DNA of 22,030 bases from Blastocladiella britannica (Eukaryota > Blastocladiomycota > Blastocladiomycetes > Blastocladiales > Blastocladiaceae). A program made the position numbers and the translations under genes. How positions within the stretch are numbered: position 1 is the first letter of the stretch; each line of letters begins with the position of its first letter. The notes beneath the pieces are model-generated. The model saw only the letters and a program-made list of their open reading frames with translations, ran no database searches and was not told the DNA's origin. Below are positions 8,977-19,717 of the stretch, in pieces. The stretch is taken from NCBI GenBank assembly GCA_025349905.2, contig MU624819.1:1-22030 (forward strand), given 5' to 3'.

Positions 8977-11653
8977 TCACGTTGCCATGTTCAGCGCGAC
9001 GACAAGGGCCGCAAGTGCGACCGCCGCAACCACGGGAACAACCCGAAAGGTAGTGGAGGTGGTCGGTGCCTCAGTCGGCTGTGGCACGGACTCGTCGGTT
9101 TTGGAAAGGCTGCGCGACGCGGTGGTGGTAATGGTAGGGGTGGAGGGAGGAATAAAGGACGACGAAGAAAACGAAACAGGAGAAGGGAGAGTAGGGAGAT
9201 CAGGAGAGGGAGAGACCGAGCGGTTACGCGACGATGAGGCCGACGGCGGTGCGGATGCAATCGCCAGACTGTCGTTACGCTCGAGCGGGGTCTTGGAGGA
9301 TTCGAGCGTAATTGCGCTGTCCTCTGGCTCGGGAATGACTTGTGCTGTAAAAGAAAAAAAAAATGGAGATCAGTCACTGTAAAAGATTGTGAGGAGGAAA
9401 CAAGAGAGGGCGTTGAACCTTTAAATACCTTTCGCAGACTTGCCCGCGCGGCCTCCGCCGACCGTGGTTGTCGCGGCAGGTCGCGCCGCCTTCGACTTGG
9501 TCTTGGGCGAGGTCACTGGCGTGGTCTTGGGCGGCTGGCCGTTCACCAGCCCCCGAGTCGACGACGACGATGACGCCACCGGTGCCGCTGCCGGCGCATT
9601 GGTCTCTTGGGTCGCCATGACCGCAGTCTTGGAGTCGGTGCGTGGCTGTGTGGCCGTAGCCTTGGCAGTGGTAGTCGTGGTCGTTGAAGTGGTAGCAGCA
9701 CTCGTAGTGGCCGCTGGTGCCGCAGTGGCAGCGGTCGCCTTGGCGGCCGTCTTTCCCTCCTTGGCCTTGGCCGTCTGCTGCTCTTGCTGAGAGTCGCCCG
9801 ACTTGCGGCGCTGCTTCTGCTGCTGTTGGTGGCCCTTTGCCGGGGCAGCGGGGGTAGGAGCGGCAACAAGGGGAGCGTCAACAAACGCGGCAAGCACCGC
9901 TCCCGGCGACGAGAAAGTCACGGGCGAGTGCGGCGGCACCGACTCGGCCGTCGAAAACAAGAGCGTGTCGACGGCGTGCGGACGCTCCGGCGCGGGCGAA
10001 ACGCCGGCAACGTACTTTGCGTGGTGGTGCTGCGCGTGGTGGTGGTGGCTTTGCGCGCCCGTGCTGCCTCGCGGCCCCGCGCCACCGGCGCGGGCGGCCG
10101 CGGCCGCATCGAACGCCGGCGACGCCGACGTTCCAAACTCAAATGGCGACGCGGGCGTGCCCGCGGACGCAAGCGCGTCGGCAAAGTTGGCGTCGAGCGG
10201 GGTCAACGCCGGGGTCTTGGGCGATTTGGGTGTCGGTGGGGTGGCGCGGCGGGCGCTGTCGATGGCCGACACTTCACTCTCTTTCGACCAGGTCCCGGGC
10301 GGACTCAGGTCCGACAGCCGGGCGGCAGCCGACGGGCGTCGACGGCGGAACGATTCGCGGCGGCGCCCGCCCTCGGTCATCGACATGGCGCGCTTCCAGT
10401 TCTCCAGCTCGGCCTCGTCCAGCTCGTGCGCCGGGAACGAGTACCGGCTCGGGTCCAGGGTCGACATGCCGCTGGCGAGCCGGAACGACGCGCCGCTACC
10501 AGTGGGCGACCCGGCGTACCCGACGGCACCAAACGACACGGGCGAGCCCGAGTGGCTATGCAGGTCCTGGCGGCCATGGCCCTGCTGCGTCGTGTTCTTG
10601 CTGTTGAGGCCCAGGTACGCCGACCACGCCGACGAGTGGGCGGAAAAGATGGCCCACCACTTGCCCACCAGCGACAGAAGCACCGATCCGTCGGGCGAGG
10701 TCGACTTGCCATGCGGTGCACCGGTCGCCGGGTCGATGGCGTAGGTCCACGGCTTGTTGGGACCCGCAAAGTGGACGATCTTGATGTCACCTTGGAACCT
10801 ATTTCTCATCAACGCGTTTAGTTGCTGCATGAGAGGAGGAATGCGTAAAGAGGAACGTACCGCTGGAAGGCTGGGGCATAAGTGTACACGGATGTCGGCG
10901 TGACGTTGTACACGAACGGAATGCGGTTCCAAGAGCCGGCGAAAAAGTCGTTGAGAAGTCCTTGGTCGGCGCCTTTTCAAAGCAATGCGATAGATAGATT
11001 TGGTTTGTTTCAGCCGCTTGCGCACAGAAAAAAATGAAGTTTGAGATAACGTATAACGCACCATCCCAGCTCCCGCTGGCCGCGGCAAAGGCCACCAGCT
11101 GGTCAAACGTCTCGGTCGACGGGCGAAGCACAAAGACGCCCGAGTTGAACTGAAAAACCGAAGTCAGTACCTGCGTCAGAAGTAGAGATAACGAAAAACG
11201 ACGCACAATGTCCGGCCACCCGCAGTCCGGCGCGGCCGCCAACTCGTTGTACCCAAACAACGCCTCGACGCCGTCGCACACGAGCGTGTCAGCGTCCAAA
11301 AACACCACCTTGTCGTAGTCGGTGAGCGTCCACACGTGCAGCTTGGAGTACGTCACGTCGAGTTCCGGGCGGCCCAGCAGCTGCAAGTTGCGAGCGTCGC
11401 GGCCGTGCGCGCCCGAGTGTAGCGGCGCGATCGGCACCAGCACGTCAAACGCCGTCTGCAGCGCCTCGATCGCCTCGGCCGACAGCGTCGGGGCGTGCAA
11501 CACCACAATCGGCACGTGCGCCGACCCGGGCGAGTGCTCGCGCAGCGACGCCGCCAGAACCAGCGCGCCGATCACGTACGAGTCCGACGTCACCAGCGTC
11601 GCGTACGCTTGCCGATCGCCGCCGGTGGAGAGGGAGGGAGCAAGGACGGGCAT
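8977..11653 (-). CDS. GYG1: Glycogenin-like GT8 glucosyltransferase with C-terminal membrane segment
   Basis: Glycogenin glucosylates itself from UDP-glucose to prime glycogen synthesis. Exons in transcription order are 11653-11207, 11149-11062, 10972-10861, 10798-9429 and 9344-8977, giving 2385 nt (794 aa), over twice the usual catalytic size. The GT8 domain (about 14-240) shows YATLVTSDSYVIGALVLAASL, the metal-binding DxD motif FLDADT (D120, D122), FNSGVFVLRP, DGADQGLLNDFF (178-189) and IPFVYN. VYTYAPAF follows, where Tyr208 aligns with the autoglucosylated tyrosine of animal glycogenin. IVHFAGPNKPW closes the domain. A low-complexity region follows (about 300-670), with a His-rich patch, poly-Gln and Ala/Thr runs. 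The last exon is Ser/Pro-rich and ends in a 20-residue hydrophobic segment (about 772-791) followed by only NMAT-like residues, so it reads as a tail anchor. That last exon is joined by a GTATTT donor and TTACAG acceptor; without it the protein would end shortly after KSAKG. Catalytic identity is firm; membrane anchoring is inference. Confidence 0.9.
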
Positions 11654-12285
11654 TGTGTTGTTGTCTTGATCAATCGCAACGAAGAAGAAGTTGGGGAGAA
11701 GGGTGGGAAGGAATCAAGTGAGCGACGAGAGAAGGCAGTGTGTATGGAAAATATGCGATGGAGCAGAGCAGCAGGCGCAAGGGCGAGTTGCTAGTCGTCG
11801 TGATCTGCAAGTTTGGGTTGGTTGGAAGAGAGGAGCAGACGGGAGAAGGGGTCAAGCGTCCTGACAGAAAAAGAAGGGGAAAAAGAGATAGCTGTGCGCT
11901 CAAGCGCGCGCAAACGAAACCTGCGCGCGCGATAAGCCGGATCTCGTAATTGGAATTGATACCAGTAATAAAGTTTTTTGGGGAGAGGACTTGGTATTAA
12001 CCTTCCCGATTTGTCGTTGCGAAATAGCAAAAAAATGCGTGGGATTGCAGCTCATGCAAATTGTCGCGTGCATGTGTGGCGCCGCCGTGGCGCCGATCCT
12101 GCAGCACCTCGTATCCTGCGGCAGGCAGAAATTTTTGAAGGATGCGGACCGGGGACAAGTGGTCGTACCTCAACAATCGCGGTGAAATCAATAGTTGAAT
12201 GACCAGCGACGTTTTTTCGGTTTTCCCACGGCATGATATTACTGGCCGGCCACTTCCCACAAACTAAAAATATAATAAAGCTCAT
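11654..12285. promoter_or_regulatory. Intergenic: SEC2 3' flank and glycogenin promoter
   Basis: This 632-bp gap contains the 3' end of the upstream SEC2 transcript and the promoter and leader of the glycogenin gene, both on the minus strand. On the minus strand the leader side (11654-11900) is strongly pyrimidine-rich. A pair of GCGCGCGC tracts lies at 11905-11912 and 11924-11931, separated by 11 bp. Around 12077-12125 there is a short palindrome (GGCGCC GCCGT GGCGCC) and a doubled ATCCTGC word. No gene is supported. Confidence 0.5.
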
Positions 12286-15187
12286 TCATGCACTACTGTC
12301 GTCGAGCCGAGCACTCTTGATCGCGATCTGCGCCTCGGCCATCTCGGGCGACGTTGGCACCACCACCACCGAAGGCGGTCGTTCCGCAGATGGTACCATC
12401 GCCTCAGGTACTGATGTCGATGTAACAGCAACAGCCGTGGAGTGGTCTGCAGCAGCCGCAGCCGCGGCTACAACGGCAGGCTTGGTGTCACGCGTCTCGA
12501 CCGCGCGGTGGACGATCGGATGCGAGTCAAACAGGTCCGCGTTGCCCGCGTACGAGACGGCCAGGCGCGCCAAAAACATGCGCTGGCGCAAGCGGCAAAG
12601 GTCGGCCCACAGAGCGCCGACTAGCTCGGGCGTCAGCGGAATCGTGGGCTCCAATGAGGCAGCAGCAGCGGCGGCGTTGGCGCCAAGTGGTGGTGATCCC
12701 GAGCCCGTCGCACCCGACGACCCGCCAGCCGCATCCGATGTCGGGGTCGCGCCGCGGCTGGGCACCGAGTCGTGGCTCGTGCCCCAGAACGACGCGCCGA
12801 GTGCCGCAAGCGAGCTCGATGCCGAGACCGAGGCCGTCGTTGTGGACGGGGGCGTTCCTGTCGCCGACACGGACGACGAACCCGCACCTGCTGTCGATGA
12901 TGTTGACGGCGACGATCCCGCGTTGGCAGCGGCCATGCGCGAGCTCAGGTTGGACGTGACCGACGACAACTTGGAAAAGAAGGCCGAGGTAGTCGTGGTG
13001 GTGGTGCTCGTGGGGGCATACGGCGATGGAGTAGCCATGATGGCGGGGATCGGTGGGACGGGCGGCACATCGCCGTGGCCACTCACCAGCGCATCGTCAG
13101 CTGGACCATGGAGCGAGGCGCCATCACCACCGCCGGCCACGGCAGTTGGCGTGGCATCCGAGAACCCTGAGGTTACGGACGCAGAGCGACCGTGCGTGCG
13201 CGCGGACGCGGGCTTGCTACTGGCAGTGGGTGGCACGATGCCCGCCGACAAGCGCCGCAGGTACGCAAACACGTGGCACGCGGCCACCAACTTGCCGCGG
13301 CAGAGCTTGCACACGGGCTTGGGCGTGTCCGAATCCGACAGGGAGACGACTGTGAGCGGCGGCACATTGACCAGCCGTGTGCCGCATCCCCAACAGTCGA
13401 TCGTATCCGGCGCATACTCGGCGGGCTCCTCGGGAACTGGCGGTGCGGATGGGTGCTCGGACTGCGACTCGAGTGCCGACGACGGCAGCGGCTCGTACTG
13501 CGAGTGCAGACGCGTCGAGGGCGACTCCCCATGAGCGGGGCTGTTGGTTCCTGAACTCGAGTTTGAGGCGTTCGGGCCCGAAAAGGCCGCCGACATGGCA
13601 CCCGCCGCACCCAGCGTAGACAGCGCGACCGGAACCCATTTCTTGGCCGCCTCCGTGGCCTTGGCGGCGGCCGCCGATGCGGTGGCGCTGGTGGCCGACG
13701 TTTTTGGCTTGCGCTTGACCAGGATCGGGGTGCGGCGCGGCATGATGGCCACTGTGTGCGACGATACAGCTCCCGCCACCGATTTCTTTTGCAGCCACGA
13801 CAGCGCCGGGAATGAGAGCGTGGGCTTGATGTCCTCCTCAAACAGCCGCTCCATGAACCGGGTCCGGTAGAGCGCGTTCTCGCGATCATGCACCGTCAGG
13901 TAGTGGGTGCCGCGGCCCACGGGCGCGAAAAGCACGTGCAGGAATTTCGAAAACTCGGTGGCCAGGATCGGGTGCAGCGCCGCCACGGCCGCGGTGGCAG
14001 CCGAGACGCTCGCCACGCTGGCGCGCCGGCCCGACCCAAAGTCGAACGAGGTGACGGAGCTCCCGCGGCGGTGCGCGGGCGGTGCCGAGAGGCCGGGGAC
14101 GGTCAGTGCCGAGTAACTCGTCGGAGTATTGTCTGCTCCTGGTGCCTGGGCGAGCACTGGCGGCACCACCTCCATCGGGAACGCGTCGGTGCGCCACTCT
14201 TCCCCCGCCGACGTGGCGCGTACGGTCTCGGCGGCAGCCATTTCGCGGTCGGCAATGAAATCAGCGTCGTCGCCGCCGCCGTCGTCGTGGTCAGACAGGG
14301 CCGCGTGGGTAGAGGCAGCGTCGGTGGCGGACTCGAGCAGCTGCTTGAGGCCGGCCATTTCGATGCGGAGCGACTCCACCACGCCCTCCGAGTCGCGCTG
14401 GCGCTGCTCGGCCATGAATGCGCGGCGCTCGGCGTGGGCGCGGAGCATCGACTGCTCCTTGACCATGTTGTTGGCCTGATCAAACAGCACCGCCGAGAGT
14501 GATTCGTACTCGGCGTCCATGGCGCGGCGGACCGTCTCCATCTCGTTATTGCGCTCTTCTTCCTCTATTGTTACTTTTTTTCAGTTGCCATGGTCGAAAA
14601 CGATGAAAAAGGTGACAGGTAATACCGCGAAGCTGGGCCGTCATGTCGGCCATGTTCTCCCGCAGCCGCGACATTTCCCGCACGGCGCTGTGGAATGCAA
14701 CCGACTGCGACTGTGCGCGGCCCAGCTCGGTCTCGAGCGCGTCCACCGCCCGCTGCAACTGCATCTCTCGCAGGCGGCCCTGCTGGAGCTGGACGCGCAG
14801 CTCGGTCACCACCTCGGCGGTGGGCTCGGGCACGTCACCCGAGAGCGCGTCCGCGAGCGTAATCACCAGAGGCGTATCGTCATCGTCGTCGTCCTCATGA
14901 TGGTATGGTGGCGCTTGCGTGTCGGCCATTATTGCGGTGGCGGCGGCGGCCAACGCCGAAGTTGACACTGTCGAGGTCGGGCTGTACATCTTGGCGACGA
15001 TCACCGGGGACGGCTGTTCTTGCTGCTGCTGGACAGGTACTGCTGCTACTGTCATTTGTGCGGAGGTGGTACTTGTGGTGGTAAGCAAGAGCGAGTCGGT
15101 GCTTGGCTGGCGTGAGGGGGTGGGCGAGGAGGTTGCGGATTTGACTGCTCCGGCCAGTCGTTCGGCCAGTGGAGGGCGCGCTGACAT
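12286..15187 (-). CDS. SEC2: Sec2/Rabin-type Rab GTPase exchange factor
   Basis: Sec2 activates the Sec4/Rab8 GTPase on secretory vesicles for polarised exocytosis. Two exons, 15187-14626 and 14564-12286, join to 2841 nt (946 aa). The intron has donor GTATTA and acceptor AATAG. Residues about 115-263 form a long coiled coil that crosses the splice site. It contains the Sec2 GEF core ESLSAVLFDQANNMVKEQ (208-225), very like yeast and animal Sec2/Rabin8. Next come EFSKFLHVLF (about 390-400) and FMERLFEEDIKPTLSFPALSWL (about 424-445), conserved in fungal Sec2. A four-cysteine pair DCWGCG (C578, C581) and VCKLCRGKLVAACHVFAYLRRL (C606, C609) looks like a zinc module. A C-terminal helix LWADLCRLRQRMFLARLAVSY (about 835-860) follows. 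Ser/Thr/Ala-rich linkers separate these blocks. The start is the first true ATG in frame; the frame extends upstream only by non-ATG codons. Confidence 0.9.
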
Positions 15188-15415
15188 GTCCTTATGTAGC
15201 TCTGCTTCTGTTTCCGCGGTACCTTTCCGAAAGAGAGGCTTTGGGGATGATCTCACAAACCAGCAATCGCACAGGGACAGACTTCCTCTTGGCGAATACT
15301 GCCGCCAGCAGAACTTTCGAGCGGTCAGAACGAGCGGTTGGCACTTGGCAGTTTTGCCCAGGTAACTGTTAAGATTTCTATTTTATTATATTTTCCACAC
15401 ATTTCAGCAGCATTC

Positions 15416-17564
15416 TCATTCGTTCTTGAGCGGATCGCTATTACGGAAAAGACCAAGAAGGATCGTGTGCAGATCGCGCACTTGACCTCATGGCCTACCT
15501 CCATACTCACCAGAGCCACCACCAGCGCGACTTGTCCCGTCGCTCGCGCTCCACCCGCTCCTGGACCGTCACCACGATCTTGCGTCCAATCCCGCCGCCG
15601 GCAACATCGTCGTCGGCCGCGGCGCCTTCCACGCTGTCCACCAGGACCTTGGCGGCGGCGCGCACCTTGGCGAGCGGACGCGAGTATGCCTTGTGCTGGA
15701 TCACCCATGCGGCAACAACGCGGTCGCGCGGGTACCAGAACTGCCACTCGGAGCGTTGCGCTGCTTGTAAATCGTCGCGATGTGCGCCACCGGCAGCGGC
15801 GGTGCGGTACATGAGCGCCGATTCCCGAAGCAATGATTGGGCGGGTCGCGGGAGGTACACGGCATGCGGCGTGCCACTGGTCACGGCCTCAGCCGCGTGC
15901 AGGAATGCTGGGGCCAGGAGAGCACTGTGACTAGTAGCAGCAGCAGTAGCAGCGTCGGGAGTGATAGCAGGTGATGAAGCAGCTTGCAGCCCGAGAGCAC
16001 GCTCGACACGGTCCTGCGAATCGGCCAGGAGCTCTGCGAGCGCGTCGGTGACCGACTCGCGGCCGCGGGTGACGGCGCGCATCAGCCGCGCATAGTCGTC
16101 AAAGTTCCCGCCCACAACCTCGACCACCGCCTCGTCATCCACGTTCCACCGGTGCCCAAGCCCGGCGGCCTCGCATCGGTGGTGTAAGGCTCGCACGTAC
16201 ACGAGCAACGCGGCGCGGTCGCTCACGTACGGCATGGCCACCACCGCGTGCTGGTTGCGCAAGCTTTCCGGGAGAAGCTCGCGGTACGCCGTGTACGAGT
16301 TGGCGGCGACAACCATGTGCGCGTACGCGCCCGTCTCGTGGATGTGCCGCATGATGGCCGGTGTCGATGCGCCAAACACGGTCGGCAAACAGTCGGCGCC
16401 GTCCACAAACACCGCAATTTGGTCACCGGCCGCCGACCGTTCTTGAACGTGGTCGAGGAAATCCAAAAACTTTTTCTGTGCATCGGCCACGTCCGCGGTG
16501 TTGCGCTTGAACGCGTCCTTGAAGTCGACGTAGTACACGGCGTCTAGAGAAGACGTGGTCGCGTTATCAGACGAGGCGGCAACGCTCGATTCGCCGTGCG
16601 CGTCCGTTGCGGCGGCAGCTGCTGCAGCCGCGCGTCCCTCAACACTGTCCAGCACGAGGTTGAACACGCGCTTGAGCACGCCCGACTTGCCGGCGCCCGC
16701 GGGAGCCACTAGCATCGTAAAGAACGGCGATCCGCCGCGAGGGTCGCCCGAGATGAGCGACAACATGTCGTTGACGCGCGCGTCGTCGCGGCACTCGATG
16801 GGCTCTTCTTCCGCTGTCACGCCATCACCAACGGCGGCATTGCTCAGGCGCGCCGACATGGGGATCGGACAGAGTGGCTCGGCGCCGGGCGCGGCAATCG
16901 CCACGTCGTACAGCTCGTCCCAGCGCTCCCGGGCCTGATCGGCCAGCCGCTGCTCCTCCAACAGCACCGCCTCCTCTGCCAGCCGCCTTTCCTCGCGGAT
17001 CTTGGACATTTCGTTGTAGTAGAGCGTGATGAACGCGCCGGCCACAACCTTTTATAATTTTTGTGAGTGGTGTGTCACTTGCATAAAAAGAAAAGAACAA
17101 CATACGGAAGCCAACGACAGCCCATTGAACCAGAACTGCGCGTTGCTGCGCTCGTCCAGGAACGCCAGAATACTTTCGACGGTGCGGAAATCGTACACCC
17201 ACGCGATACTCGCGTCATCGGTCTCGCCGACCCACGGCCGCGTGTACCCGAGATGGTTAATCACTTGGACCACGTCGCGATCGATCTCGACCTCGGGCCG
17301 CACAATGTCAGGCTGGCGAAAGTGACGCAGCAGCACGCCGACCGCAGCCGACCGCGACCGCGTGTACTCGCGCCGCGTGCGCGCATACGTCACTGGCCGG
17401 AGAATTTGGAACTGCGGTGGCGGCACCCCGAGCGGGTGTTGCAGGGGCTGCGACTGGCGCGGCGCGGATGTGGTTGCAATAGAGCGGCGCATCAACAGGC
17501 GCGGACGCTGCGACCGGGCCAGTGCGAGCGCCCGGGGCATGATCGTCGGCTTGGCCATAGCCAT
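15416..17564 (-). CDS. Mitochondrial, membrane-anchored P-loop ATPase of unclear family
   Basis: Exons in transcription order are 17564-17106, 17048-15511 and probably 15437-15416, giving 2019 nt (672 aa). The N-terminus (MAMAKPTIMPRALALARSQR, then RPRLLMRRS) is rich in Arg and Ala with no acidic residues, a typical mitochondrial presequence. A membrane segment is built across the first splice junction (FWFNGLSLAS joined to VVAGAFITLYY, about 143-164), followed by a charged helix (EERRLAEEAVLLEEQRLADQ). The ATPase core has Walker A APAGAGKSG (268-276) and Walker B IAVFVDGADCLP (about 364-375). A STAND/AAA-like helical part follows, with AAALVYVRALHHR-type and GGNFDDYARLMRAV blocks. It resembles the architecture of Yme2/RNA12-type inner-membrane ATPases but I cannot assign it. 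The last exon is uncertain: reading on without splicing gives a TGA at 15507-15509 (666 aa) after WWWLW. No second-region catalytic domain is seen. Confidence 0.75.
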
Positions 17565-17772
17565 TTTGTTTTGTCTATAATGAAGTGCTTGTTGTGCTTT
17601 GTGCTTTTGGAGAGGACGAGGCAACACTTTTTGTATTCCAGCTGCACTGTGGCCACGCCATCACTGTTGGCTTGCGGTGACACATTTGCCCTTGCGTGTG
17701 TGCATCGAATTTGAAACGCTGTGAGTCGATTGATAAAGAAATTCATTCACACGGGTACTCGCCCGCCAGCGC

Positions 17773-17935
17773 TAGACGGCAGGAGCGCGGATACTAACAT
17801 TCTCCTCCAGATCGTGCCAGTCAACGGCCAGGCCGTCTTCGATTTCCTTGGTGTCCCCACCAGTCCAGTGCGTTCGTGCGTTTGGGCCGCGTACGCGAGC
17901 ACACGGTCGACAATGTCCACGATTTCCAGCGTCAT
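17773..17935 (-). CDS. Small ORF (about 54 aa) with apparent -1 frameshift, unknown
   Basis: From ATG at 17935 the frame reads MTLEIVDIVDRVLAYAAQ and on to THERTGLVG with strongly G/C third positions. After the GGGG run near 17850 the coding-like pattern moves to the -1 frame (DTKEIEDGLAVDWHDLEENV) and ends at TAG 17773-17775. The unshifted frame continues to 17747 with Arg/Trp-rich, non-coding-like sequence. A single missing G in the GGGG tract would restore one continuous acidic protein of about 54 residues. I recognise no family. It lies between the kinase stop (18044) and the ATPase start (17564), on the same strand. Sequencing or assembly error, a true mutation, or programmed frameshifting are all possible. 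Confidence 0.4.
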
Positions 17936-18043
17936 ATTTCAATTGTATATCCAGCACCGGAGTGGTAATGGAAAAAGATTCTATTTAAAAAAGGCCACGG
18001 GCCAAGAGGACGAAAGGATGATGACAAAGAAATGAGTAAGAAA

Positions 18044-19547
<1,504 letters not shown>

Positions 19548-19560
19548 TTTTTTTTTTTTT
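19548..19560 (-). promoter_or_regulatory. Poly(A) leader abutting the kinase start codon
   Basis: On the plus strand an unbroken T run covers 19548-19560, so the kinase mRNA leader ends in 13 A residues directly before AUG, preceded by a further A-rich, C-poor stretch. A-rich leaders can bind poly(A)-binding protein and modulate initiation; that role here is speculation. Confidence 0.5.
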
Positions 19561-19717
19561 GTTGTTTCTTTGGTTATTGTTGCAGTACCGGGGGGTTGCT
19601 GCTGCACTGGTTTTGAAGAGGAAGCGACAAAAGTGTGGCGCGAAATGGGTTGGTGGCACTGCCGAAGCATGGCGGAAAGTTGACCGCATGCATTTGCAGT
19701 TGCCTATGTCGAGATAC

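Noticed and set aside
9784..10821. Plus-strand frames of 345 and 313 codons opposite glycogenin
   Set aside because: They are antisense shadows of the glycogenin exon with Arg-rich or Ala-rich low-complexity products and no family signal.
12233..13534. 433-codon plus-strand open frame opposite SEC2
   Set aside because: It is antisense to the Sec2 exon, whose motifs are unmistakable. The long frame is a by-product of high GC at third positions and of Ala/Ser/Thr repeats.
17492..17746. 84-codon minus-strand frame upstream of the ATPase
   Set aside because: It has some codon bias but overlaps the ATPase start in another frame and I found no phase-compatible splice to the small ORF; it is more likely 5' UTR.
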